The notes under the pieces were generated by a model, which worked only from the letters and a program-made list of their open reading frames with translations, had not been told where the DNA came from and did no database searches. A program made the position numbers and the translations under genes. Shown piece by piece: positions 1-5,698 of a stretch of 5,946 bases of DNA (its first letter is position 1; the number at the start of each line of letters is the position of its first letter). The stretch comes from Legionellaceae bacterium. Lineage in GTDB: Bacteria; Pseudomonadota; Gammaproteobacteria; Legionellales; Legionellaceae. Location: assembly GCA_030696465.1 (NCBI GenBank), contig JAUYSE010000167.1:1-5946 (forward strand). The letters run 5' to 3'.

Positions 1-46
1 GATTACAGATTGCACATTGCACATTCACCAGTGTCTTTCCAGAACG

Positions 47-180
47 ATGTCGATCCTGAAACTGTCACCTCAGAAAGGCGGGTCCTGCCGATTGCGGACC
101 CCGCCGTGCTCGCAAAAGCCTGCGCGCGGACGGGGCCCCCCCTTCATCGTCACCCGCGCAGGGTACATCGATGTCCTCAC
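47..180 (+). repeat. GC-rich structured repeat, copy A
   Basis: This roughly 130-bp segment recurs in inverted orientation at 3175-3308, at about 85% identity by eye with small indels. It is far more GC-rich than the flanking DNA. It contains two potential hairpins. One pairs GGCGGGTCC with GGACCCCGCC (one extra C) at about 78-106. The other is a perfect 8-bp CCTGCGCG (119-126) with CGCGCAGG (155-162), enclosing a G/C homopolymer-rich loop. Both hairpins are kept in the other copy, which suggests a dispersed structured repeat rather than coding sequence. No transposase is nearby. The family is unknown to me. Confidence 0.75.
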
Positions 181-267
181 AAGATCGCGCCCTTCCTGCG
201 AACTTAACATAACTCACCTGACGCACCCACAAGTGTCGGGCTTACTTGGCGAGCAGCAGGCGAAGCA

Positions 268-297
268 ATTGAGTGACTTTATAAAAAGTCACTCAAT
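268..297. repeat. Perfect 13-bp inverted repeat with 4-nt loop
   Basis: ATTGAGTGACTTT (268-280) is perfectly complementary to AAAGTCACTCAAT (285-297), with the loop ATAA. A hairpin this exact is unlikely by chance. A T6 run lies at 315-320, about 17 nt beyond the stem, too far for a canonical intrinsic terminator, and no gene is known to end here. It could be a weak terminator, a protein-binding site or the remnant of a palindromic element. Confidence 0.6.
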
Positions 298-355
298 CAG
301 CTATGTCTCTAAGATTTTTTAATTCCCTTTCTATGAGGCACTTTGATTAAAAAAA

Positions 356-506
356 CACGTCATCCAGAGCCGGTTTGAATGATGTTAAATACTCTGAAAA
401 TTCCGCGATGGATCCCCTTGCCGCTCGGATCGATCTGTCTGCAGGAGATTTCTCGCGGAATTCTCTGTGGTTCTTTTATAAGCACAAACCGGCTCGAAAT
501 GACGTG
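356..506. mobile_element. MITE-like element with 21-bp terminal inverted repeats
   Basis: The left end (356-376, beginning CACGTCATCCAGAGCC) and right end (486-506, ending CGAAATGACGTG) are inverted copies of each other with three mismatches over 21 bp. A second, perfect 10-bp inverted pair lies inside (AATTCCGCGA 399-408; TCGCGGAATT 453-462), so the whole 151 bp could fold into one long interrupted hairpin. There is no open frame or transposase, so it would be non-autonomous. The CGTCATTTCGAGC-like ends resemble palindromic repeats known from many host-associated proteobacteria. I cannot define a clear target-site duplication. Confidence 0.65.
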
Positions 507-526
507 CTATTCTGGCTTGAAACGGT

Positions 527-540
527 GCGTCATTCCGAGC
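527..540 (+). repeat. Partial copy of the MITE-like element end
   Basis: GCGTCATTCCGAGC matches the outer end of the element at 356-506: 12 of 13 bases agree with the reversed right end (CGTCATTTCGAGC) and 11 of 13 with the left end. It lies 20 bp downstream of that element. No matching inverted partner is obvious before 670, so it is either a solo end or a decayed second copy. Confidence 0.4.
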
Positions 541-630
541 ATTTAGACTGAGACCGCCAAACGAGCCAAACCAACCTCAGCGACAGGTTGATCCGAGCCG
601 CGCGCAAAAAGCCATCTGTTAATTTTGTAC

Positions 631-636
631 TATACT
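631..636 (+). promoter_or_regulatory. Putative -10 box for the coiled-coil gene
   Basis: TATACT matches five of six bases of the sigma70 -10 consensus and would place transcription start near 643, giving a leader of about 27 nt before the ATG at 670. No good -35 box sits at the right distance (608-613 reads AAAGCC), so this promoter may need an activator or may not be the real one. Confidence 0.35.
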
Positions 637-669
637 GAATAGAAAAGATACATTGCGCGGAGAAATAAC

Positions 670-2328
670 ATGCCAATATACTCTGATCATCTTGAACATA
701 TAACTAGATTAGAGCAAAATCTATCAGATACTGAGCAAAAACTTAAGCAGCTTGCTCAAAAGAAAGCCGATATCGAGGCAGCCGTCACGACGTTGCAACA
801 AACAATCAAGGAACTTCCATCAAAATCGGAGGTAGACGCATTACAAACATCCGCAAAAGAAACGACCGAAAGTTCTGAGCAACTTACAACGCTAAACAAA
901 GAACTAGAGGAAAAAAAACAAGCCCTTGAGACTGAAAAACAAACAGAAGCAACATTCTTGAATGCATCTAAGATGGCCCAACAAGAGCTTTCCTACGCTC
1001 ACCGTGCTGCTGTCATCACCCATAACATCACTAGCATCGATCAGTTAACTTCTGTTGAACGGCTCGCCAGCGTCACTCGGGAAGCTAAGCCCGTCAAAGA
1101 ATCTGCCTGGAGTTTGCAATCGCCTGCCAAACAAAAACAAGTTCGCTTTGATGCGTTTATGGAAGCCAGTTCTGTGCTGTCACCCCATATGAAGATCGAG
1201 GAACTAGAAAAATTAGCTGAAGATTGTGACACGCTGTTACAAAGTAATAGAGAGGAAGTACAACTATTAAAAGCCATAAATAAAGATTTAAACAGCTCTT
1301 TTATGGATAAGAATCCTCATTTTTTAAGTGAAAATTTTTGGGAAAAGAATCGGGTAACATTAGGAAGATTAGACCCCAAAAAATGTACACAAGCCACAGA
1401 AGCCATCAGTACACGCATTCAACATCTTGAAAATAACATTGCTCGTCTTGATAAAATACAAACTCGACTCCGTGGTACTGATGATCCCAAAGTAACACAC
1501 GAGGTCAAAAAACAAGGATATATAGCCGCCGTCAAAGAGGCTCAGACTTCGGGAAAACGACTTGCTTTACATGATGTTACCGAAGTGTATGGTATGATAC
1601 GAACAGGTGGTGGTGGTGCTGCTGCTGCTGCCGCACCAGTGGCTCCTGTAGCCTCAGCAGGGAGCCTCACCGGAGCAAAAAATGTGGATCATCATGGAAA
1701 TAACATCCCGGTTTTTAGAGCGCCTATCGCAGCGGGAACACCTGATACGGTCAAATTCTCTATACCAGGAGGCGGTACAGATCCTACTCATGGTACTCCG
1801 ATACCCGCCGCCTGTGAATTTAATATACAAACAGACAAGCTCGCTCATGGACCTCAAGTTTCGGTAGCAGATACTCAGCTTGAGAAGGTTACTGATCCTG
1901 CCGCAAGAGAAGTCGCCAACCGCATTGTCGCCATGAACATGATCGCCGACTATTATAGTAAATGTGATCCTAAAGAATTACCTTCCAAAGAAAATCCAAT
2001 GATGGTTTCTGGCAAGGATCCTGAGCTCAAAAAAGCCATGTATCTAACACTACTGGAGATGGGGCTTCCGAAGGAACATATCCGTGCCCCCGGTGTAGAA
2101 AAACCCGGGATGTTCAAATCCCCTAAAAAGCTCAGTGATTTTCCGGAATTGGCACCCATGGCAAAACAACTCAAAACCATTGTGGAGAGCTCTAGACAAG
2201 AACCCTCGCAAAAAATCAAAACTATGCTAGAATCTGTAAGAAAAACCAGTGAATCTATTCAAGATGCAAAAACAGCCGCAAAAGAGAAAGTCGACGCATT
2301 TAGATCTCCCCCCCCTACATCCATCTGA
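670..2328 (+). CDS. Coiled-coil protein of unknown function (effector candidate)
   Basis: I do not recognise this 552-residue protein. The ATG at 670 is supported by GGAGA at 659-663 with 6-nt spacing. Residues about 8-110 are strongly heptad-like and rich in E, K and Q, predicting a long coiled coil. A second helical, charged region covers about 173-295, with IEELEKLAEDCDTLL and IQHLENNIARLDKIQTRL. A low-complexity hinge follows (G313-G316, A317-A322, then a Pro/Val/Ala stretch). The C-terminal part, about 340-500, looks folded but unfamiliar (AAREVANRIVAMNMIADYY, MYLTLLEMGLPKEHIRAPG). The tail is helical until about 544 and then ends abruptly as RSPPPTSI on a C8 run. No signal peptide or membrane segment is visible, so it is cytosolic or secreted by a signal-less route. 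Coiled coil plus orphan domain in a Legionellales-like genome resembles Dot/Icm effectors, but that is inference; no secretion signal is proven. Confidence 0.8.
   Translation: MPIYSDHLEHITRLEQNLSDTEQKLKQLAQKKADIEAAVTTLQQTIKELPSKSEVDALQTSAKETTESSEQLTTLNKELEEKKQALETEKQTEATFLNASKMAQQELSYAHRAAVITHNITSIDQLTSVERLASVTREAKPVKESAWSLQSPAKQKQVRFDAFMEASSVLSPHMKIEELEKLAEDCDTLLQSNREEVQLLKAINKDLNSSFMDKNPHFLSENFWEKNRVTLGRLDPKKCTQATEAISTRIQHLENNIARLDKIQTRLRGTDDPKVTHEVKKQGYIAAVKEAQTSGKRLALHDVTEVYGMIRTGGGGAAAAAAPVAPVASAGSLTGAKNVDHHGNNIPVFRAPIAAGTPDTVKFSIPGGGTDPTHGTPIPAACEFNIQTDKLAHGPQVSVADTQLEKVTDPAAREVANRIVAMNMIADYYSKCDPKELPSKENPMMVSGKDPELKKAMYLTLLEMGLPKEHIRAPGVEKPGMFKSPKKLSDFPELAPMAKQLKTIVESSRQEPSQKIKTMLESVRKTSESIQDAKTAAKEKVDAFRSPPPTSI
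1606..1632 (+). repeat. In-frame (GGT)4(GCT)4 triplet repeat
   Basis: Four GGT codons are followed by four GCT codons, then GCC. They encode Gly4 and the first five alanines of an Ala6 linker between the coiled-coil half and the C-terminal half of the 552-residue protein. Such triplet runs can gain or lose codons without breaking the frame. Confidence 0.7.
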
Positions 2329-3139
2329 GATTTTTCACACCCTCCCCATTGGTGTATTTGATTCGGGGATGGGTGGGCTTACCGTGCTGCGCGCCTTAAA
2401 AGAGGTGTTGCCTCAAGAGACTTTTCTGTATTTAGGGGATATGGCGCGGGTCCCTTACGGCACCAAAACCTCCGAAACCATTTTGCGCTATACCGAAGTG
2501 ATGGCACAAACGCTGATTGCGCAAGGCATTAAAGCATTGGTTATTGCCTGCAATACCGCCACCACAGCGGCACTACCTACCTTACAAAGACGTTGGCCTG
2601 AATTACCTATTATTGGCGTTATCGCCCCCGGTGCCGAAGCGGCATCACGGGTAACCCGTAATGATCGCGTACTGGTGTGGGCCACTGAACGCACGATTGC
2701 CTCTGAGGCCTATCAAGCCACCCTGCGTCAGCATAAGCCACATCTACATATTCAAAATAAAGTATGTAGTATTTTAGTGGCGTTGGCCGAAGCCGGCATG
2801 ACGCATAATAATGTCGCCCGAGAAGCTTTATTACATTATTTAGATGGTTTTGATGGGGAAGATACTTTATTACTTGGTTGCACCCATTTTCCGGTATTTA
2901 CGTCACTGCTCAGTAGCTTGTTACCTAAGGATGTGCAAATTGTTGATTCGGCAGTGACTACGGCAGAAACCCTGAAAATTCTTTTAGAAACACAACAGTT
3001 ATTGCGTCAAGAAATCTCTGAGCCAAACACTTATTATTTGGTCACGGATGCGAAAGAACGTTTTCAATCGGTAGGGGCACAGTTTTTGGGTCATGGGATT
3101 TCTGCAGATTGTATTGAAGTGATTGATGTTGGGTTTTAG
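2264..3139 (+). CDS. murI: Glutamate racemase
   Basis: MurI interconverts L- and D-glutamate in the cytoplasm and supplies D-Glu for peptidoglycan. Family signatures are clear: IGVFDSGMGGLTVL near the N-terminus, YLGDMARVPYG, the first catalytic cysteine in VIACNTATTAALP and the second in LLGCTHFPV, and a C-terminal LVTDAKERF. With the Asp/Ser of DSG intact, the enzyme looks complete and active. The start is unclear. The frame opens at GTG 2249 (296 aa) and has ATG at 2264 (291 aa), both inside the preceding gene and neither with a good Shine-Dalgarno sequence. The family usually begins only a few residues before IGVFDSG. An ATT at 2330, two bases after the upstream TGA (2326-2328), would give a normal 269 aa but is a rare start codon. 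The frame also joins the upstream protein if one C is lost from the C8 run. A weak -10-like TAGAAT (2228-2233) could be an internal promoter. Confidence is high for identity and low for the start. Confidence 0.95.
   Translation: MQKQPQKRKSTHLDLPPLHPSEIFHTLPIGVFDSGMGGLTVLRALKEVLPQETFLYLGDMARVPYGTKTSETILRYTEVMAQTLIAQGIKALVIACNTATTAALPTLQRRWPELPIIGVIAPGAEAASRVTRNDRVLVWATERTIASEAYQATLRQHKPHLHIQNKVCSILVALAEAGMTHNNVAREALLHYLDGFDGEDTLLLGCTHFPVFTSLLSSLLPKDVQIVDSAVTTAETLKILLETQQLLRQEISEPNTYYLVTDAKERFQSVGAQFLGHGISADCIEVIDVGF
2308..2315 (+). other. C8 homopolymer at the junction of two overlapping frames
   Basis: Eight consecutive C residues are read CCC CCC CCT in the coiled-coil gene, four codons before its TGA. 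The murI frame is +1 relative to it. A transcript or genome variant with seven Cs, or a +1 ribosomal shift on the proline codons, would continue the coiled-coil protein into murI through RSPPLHPSEIFHTLPIGVFDSG. Confidence 0.8.
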
Positions 3140-3174
3140 GGGGTAGAGAAGATAGCGGCGTTCAAAATTGTTCG

Positions 3175-3308
3175 CTGAGAATATCGATCTTCCCTGCGCG
3201 GGTGACGCGAAGGGGGCCCCCCCGTCCCGCGCGCAGGCTGTTGCGAGCACGGGCGGGGTCCGCAGCGGCAGGACCCACCTGTCTGAAGTGAAAATTTTAG
3301 GATCAATG
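3175..3308 (-). repeat. GC-rich structured repeat, copy B (inverted relative to copy A)
   Basis: Read on the minus strand, this segment aligns with 47-180 across its whole length. It shares GGGTCCTGCCG, GCGGACCCCGCC, GTGCTCGCAA, CAGCCTGCGCGCGG-like and CGTCACCCGCGCAGGG blocks. It keeps the 8-bp stem CCTGCGCG (3193-3200) with CGCGCAGG (3230-3237) and the second stem formed by GGGCGGGGTCC and GGACCCACC (about 3251-3279). It begins 36 bp after the murI stop codon. Confidence 0.75.
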
Positions 3309-3310
3309 TT

Positions 3311-3380
3311 AACCCTCTCCCCAACCCTCTCCCGCGAACTACCTAATTCATTTTATTCACATTTCCGGCGCGGGCGAGGG
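3311..3380. repeat. CCCTCTCC-type inverted repeat
   Basis: AACCCTCTCCCC (3311-3322) is repeated in tandem as AACCCTCTCCCG (3323-3334). The segment CCCTCTCCCGCG (3325-3336) pairs with CGCGGGCGAGGG (3369-3380) with one mismatch, around a 32-nt AT-rich loop. AACCCTCTCCC...GGGAGAGGG palindromes are common intergenic repeats in proteobacteria. Here the loop is longer than usual and the right arm slightly decayed. Confidence 0.6.
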
Positions 3381-3414
3381 AGTGGATCCGAGTAAGCTTA
3401 GAAGATAGGTGCAT
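3343..3414 (-). CDS. Possible 23-codon small ORF after waaA
   Basis: On the minus strand, 61 nt after the waaA stop, the sequence AAAGGAGGTGAGGTTT precedes ATG (3414-3412). It opens a frame starting MHLSSKLTRIHSLARAG and ending at TAG (3345-3343). The AGGAGGTGA block is a near-ideal Shine-Dalgarno sequence, with 8 nt between AGGAGG and ATG; it is the strongest in the window. It could be translated from read-through of the waaA transcript. AGGTG of the ribosome site can pair with CACCT just after the ATG, which might damp initiation. The ORF runs through the right arm of the CCCTCTCC repeat, so the peptide itself may have no function. No homology is recognised. Confidence 0.25.
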   Translation of the reverse strand: MHLSSKLTRIHSLARAGNVNKMN

Positions 3415-3474
3415 AAACCTCACCTCCTTTAAAAACAACAATATATTGCTTTTCAAATAAATCTACCAAGATAA

Positions 3475-4743
3475 TTACGTTCGCTTCAAAAAAGGCAGTA
3501 GGGCCTCGTACGTGCGCAACAACGCGCCTTGATGTGTTTGTAATACCAACTGCGAACCTTGTCGTAAACTTTTTTGTCGCTGACTATCCCGCTGCGTATC
3601 AATCAATTGATCCGCCCAAACTGCCGCATCTGGTGCGACTTGAATACCACCCGCCTCCATCAAGGCATCTTGAATTGCCGCAAAATTATGCGTGTGCTTG
3701 CCAGTGTATACCAATGCCCCCATGGCAAGGGGCTCTAGAGTATTATGTCCGCCAATTGGCGCCCAACTTCCGCCCACAAATGCATGCTGACTCACCCCAT
3801 AAAACGCTAATAGTTGACCAATAGCATCTATTATAAATACTTCAGTATCCTTATGAACGCCCTCTGGTTGTGTGTACCGCGCCGTCTTAAAACCAGCATC
3901 CTCACTCAAACGCAATACCCGCTCAAAACGCTCTGGATGACGTGGCGCAATGATTAACAACACATGAGGTAACGCTGCTTGTACTTTTCTCCATTGCTCT
4001 AAAATTTGACTTTCTTCGCCTTCATGTGTGCTGCCTACAATCACTACCAAGCGATCAGCGCCCCAATGTTGTTGTATCGCGCGAGCACCTTCTGTTGAAG
4101 GTATTTCTAAATCGAATTTGATGTTCCCGACCACCTCAATCTTTGCAGGTAACGCCCCTAACTCTTGCATACGTGCAGCACTTTCTGGGGCTTGCGCCAA
4201 AATACGCTGAAAACTTCGTAATAAGGGCTTCATAAAAAAACGAATTTTTTTATATTGTTTTAAAGATCGCGCGGAAAGACGGCCATTCACTAAGCATAAG
4301 GGGATATCACGACGGGATACTTCTAATATTAAACTGGGCCACCACTCTGTTTCCATCAACAACACTAATTTGGGAGTGTACGCACGTAGCATCGAGCGCA
4401 TATAGGAAGGAAAATCATAGGGTAAATATTGATGCTGTATTTGTTGCCCAAATCGCGATAATACTCGTTCTGATCCCGTAGCGGTGGTGGTAGTGACTAA
4501 TAGGGAATACCCCTCGGATAACAATTTTTGTATCAAGGGGGTCACTGCAATCACTTCGCCCAAAGAAACCGCATGTATCCAGATATCCACCGGACGCGCG
4601 TCTGGCAACGGACCTCTACGCTCTGCTAAACGCTGAGTATAATCAGGGAACCGACGCCCCTTCCAACGAAATCGTAAAAAAACCAGAGGGTATAATAACC
4701 ATAAACTAAGACAATAAATGGCATACTGTACAGAATAATACAT
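3475..4743 (-). CDS. waaA: 3-deoxy-D-manno-octulosonic acid (Kdo) transferase
   Basis: WaaA (KdtA, family GT30) transfers Kdo from CMP-Kdo to the lipid A precursor on the cytoplasmic face of the inner membrane, the first step of the LPS inner core. The 422-residue product matches the usual length of about 420-430. An N-terminal hydrophobic anchor (about 5-24, YCLSLWLLYPLVFL) is followed by basic FRWKGRR. HAVSLGE places the catalytic base at E63. Then come PYDFPSYMR, LMETEWWPSL, NGRLSARS, the second-domain STHEGEES, APRHPERF, and FVGGSWAPIGGHNTLEP for CMP-Kdo binding. I chose ATG 4743-4741 because GAGGAG (4754-4759) lies 10 nt upstream and the family begins right at the anchor; the longer frame from 4791 adds 16 unneeded residues. 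The gene converges with murI and diverges from djlA. Whether it adds one or two Kdo units cannot be told. Confidence 0.97.
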   Translation of the reverse strand: MYYSVQYAIYCLSLWLLYPLVFLRFRWKGRRFPDYTQRLAERRGPLPDARPVDIWIHAVSLGEVIAVTPLIQKLLSEGYSLLVTTTTATGSERVLSRFGQQIQHQYLPYDFPSYMRSMLRAYTPKLVLLMETEWWPSLILEVSRRDIPLCLVNGRLSARSLKQYKKIRFFMKPLLRSFQRILAQAPESAARMQELGALPAKIEVVGNIKFDLEIPSTEGARAIQQHWGADRLVVIVGSTHEGEESQILEQWRKVQAALPHVLLIIAPRHPERFERVLRLSEDAGFKTARYTQPEGVHKDTEVFIIDAIGQLLAFYGVSQHAFVGGSWAPIGGHNTLEPLAMGALVYTGKHTHNFAAIQDALMEAGGIQVAPDAAVWADQLIDTQRDSQRQKSLRQGSQLVLQTHQGALLRTYEALLPFLKRT

Positions 4744-4753
4744 GTTCAACGCT

Positions 4754-4759
4754 CTCCTC
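4754..4759 (-). promoter_or_regulatory. Ribosome binding site deciding the waaA start
   Basis: On the minus strand GAGGAG lies 10 nt before ATG 4743. It supports this start over the upstream in-frame codon at 4791, which would place the site inside the coding region. Confidence 0.7.
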
Positions 4760-4772
4760 AATTCTGAGATAT

Positions 4773-4801
4773 TGTGTACCGTAGATTGCACCTGAATGCA
4801 A
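4773..4801 (-). promoter_or_regulatory. Weak candidate promoter for waaA
   Basis: On the minus strand TTGCAT (4796-4801) is followed after 17 bp by TACACA (4773-4778), a modest match to the sigma70 consensus. It would overlap the djlA promoter head to head. The -10 fit is poor, so this is tentative. Confidence 0.25.
4786..4801. promoter_or_regulatory. Dyad TTGCA-N6-TGCAA between divergent promoters
   Basis: TTGCA (4786-4790) and TGCAA (4797-4801) form a symmetric 16-bp site that coincides with the -35 box of djlA and the candidate -35 box of waaA. It may simply reflect two back-to-back -35 boxes, or it may be an operator acting on both genes. Confidence 0.3.
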
Positions 4802-4814
4802 GAACTCTTACAAT
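4786..4814 (+). promoter_or_regulatory. Sigma70-type promoter for djlA
   Basis: TTGCAC (4786-4791) and TACAAT (4809-4814) are separated by exactly 17 bp, a good match to the consensus. Transcription would start near 4821, inside the perfect palindrome ATACGCGTAT (4815-4824), leaving about 25 nt before the djlA ATG. The -35 box forms one half of the dyad TTGCA-N6-TGCAA (4786-4801). Confidence 0.6.
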
Positions 4815-4845
4815 ATACGCGTATGCAAACTTTATTATTGGCTTT

Positions 4846-5694
4846 ATGGATATCCTAAAATGGCTCAGCGAGCAAACCTGGTGGGGTAAATGCCTAGGGC
4901 TGTTCTTCGGGCATTTAATCGCAGGCCCGCTTGGCGGCGTCTTTGGTCTATTAATTGGTCATTATTTTGATAAAGGCCTCTATAATCAACTACACACCTC
5001 TTACTCCGCTTTTCATCAAGAGCGGCATGTACAAATTCGCACTTTATTTCTCAAAAATACGTTCACTACTATGGGCGCTATTGCGAAGGCAGATGGCCGT
5101 GTCTCCGAAGAAGCCATTGACATGGCCTTGGTCATTATGGACGAGCTCCGCCTAACTGCCAAACAAAAAATACAAGCTAAACAGTGGTTTAGAGATGGGA
5201 AGGAACAACAATCTGGCAACTTTTCAGCGATCCTCACTCTACGCAAAGCACTCGCACAGAACCGTCGATTACTCCAAGCTTTTTTAAATATACAGTTCCG
5301 TTTTGCACAAGCAGGGGGTTTAACCCATAATAAAATCCGTGCACTCAATCAAATATTTGCTTTGTTAGGAGTAGCACCGGTGGAAACACAGCAAAGATTT
5401 TATCAGGAATATGTCTATCGCGGGCAATCGCAAGGATCACAGCAATCACAACAATCGCAGCATGCGAGAAGCTCGGCGCACGCCTATTTACAAGAGGCTT
5501 ATGTGATATTAGGAGTTACTCCAGAAACCAACGAGCCAGAGGTTAAAAAGGCCTATCGCCGACTCATGAGCAAGTATCACCCGGATAAACTGATTGCAAA
5601 AGGGATGTCTGAAGCGGCCGTACAAGAGGCGACACAAAAAACACAAACCATCCGCAAAGCGTATGAGGCTATTTTAGAACATCGTGGGTGGTAG
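4846..5694 (+). CDS. djlA: DnaJ-like membrane co-chaperone DjlA
   Basis: DjlA is an inner-membrane type III J-domain protein that stimulates DnaK and, in relatives, feeds envelope-stress signalling; in Legionella it matters for intracellular growth. The 282-residue product has a short N-terminal Gly-rich membrane segment (about 12-40, WWGKCLGLFFGHLIAGPLGGVFGLLIGH, then FDKG), a TerB-like helical domain (about 65-190, with FTTMGAIAKADGRVSEEAI), a Q/S-rich linker (193-210) and a C-terminal J domain (about 213-282). The HPD motif is intact at 245-247 in SKYHPDKLIAKG. I chose ATG 4846 because the membrane segment follows directly, as in the family, and the best promoter lies between it and the upstream in-frame GTG at 4774. 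No clear Shine-Dalgarno sequence precedes 4846, so initiation may be weak or nearly leader-independent. Confidence 0.96.
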   Translation: MDILKWLSEQTWWGKCLGLFFGHLIAGPLGGVFGLLIGHYFDKGLYNQLHTSYSAFHQERHVQIRTLFLKNTFTTMGAIAKADGRVSEEAIDMALVIMDELRLTAKQKIQAKQWFRDGKEQQSGNFSAILTLRKALAQNRRLLQAFLNIQFRFAQAGGLTHNKIRALNQIFALLGVAPVETQQRFYQEYVYRGQSQGSQQSQQSQHARSSAHAYLQEAYVILGVTPETNEPEVKKAYRRLMSKYHPDKLIAKGMSEAAVQEATQKTQTIRKAYEAILEHRGW

Positions 5695-5698
5695 GGAG

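Larger units (their letters stand above)
1..669. other. Gene-free, repeat-rich intergenic region
   Basis: No convincing gene is present. The stretch holds, in order: a tandem 7-mer (TGCACAT twice, 11-24), the GC-rich repeat copy A, a perfect 13-bp hairpin (268-297), a MITE-like element (356-506), a partial element end (527-540), a small dyad CAACCT/AGGTTG (572-577 and 585-590) and the putative promoter of the gene starting at 670. I see nothing specific in 181-267 or 298-355. Short open frames here run through the GC-rich repeat and look non-coding. Confidence 0.7.
3140..3474. other. Convergent intergenic region with repeats and no canonical terminator
   Basis: This is the gap between the 3' ends of murI (+) and waaA (-). 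It contains GC-rich repeat copy B, a CCCTCTCC-type inverted repeat and a possible small minus-strand ORF. No stem followed directly by a U-tract is visible for either gene. The GC-rich hairpins of the repeats may instead end or protect both transcripts. Confidence 0.6.

Noticed and set aside
17..322. Open frames of 65 and 101 codons through the GC-rich repeat
   Set aside because: They run through copy A in two frames at once, have no ribosome site and are rich in R, P and C, as expected from GC-rich non-coding DNA. Frames at the inverted copy (3136-3395) behave the same way.
616..640. Possible PmrA-like box (TTAAT) upstream of the effector candidate
   Set aside because: Only one TTAA half is present, in GTTAATTTT; the second half at the expected spacing is missing.
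1041..1277. Antisense open frames inside the coiled-coil gene and other genes
   Set aside because: They have no ribosome sites or recognisable motifs and are shadows of strongly supported coding frames.
4744..4791. Longer waaA start at 4791
   Set aside because: The extra 16 residues precede the normal membrane anchor, and a good ribosome site directs initiation to 4743.
4774..4845. GTG at 4774 as the djlA start
   Set aside because: It lies upstream of the best djlA promoter and adds 24 residues before the usual N-terminus.
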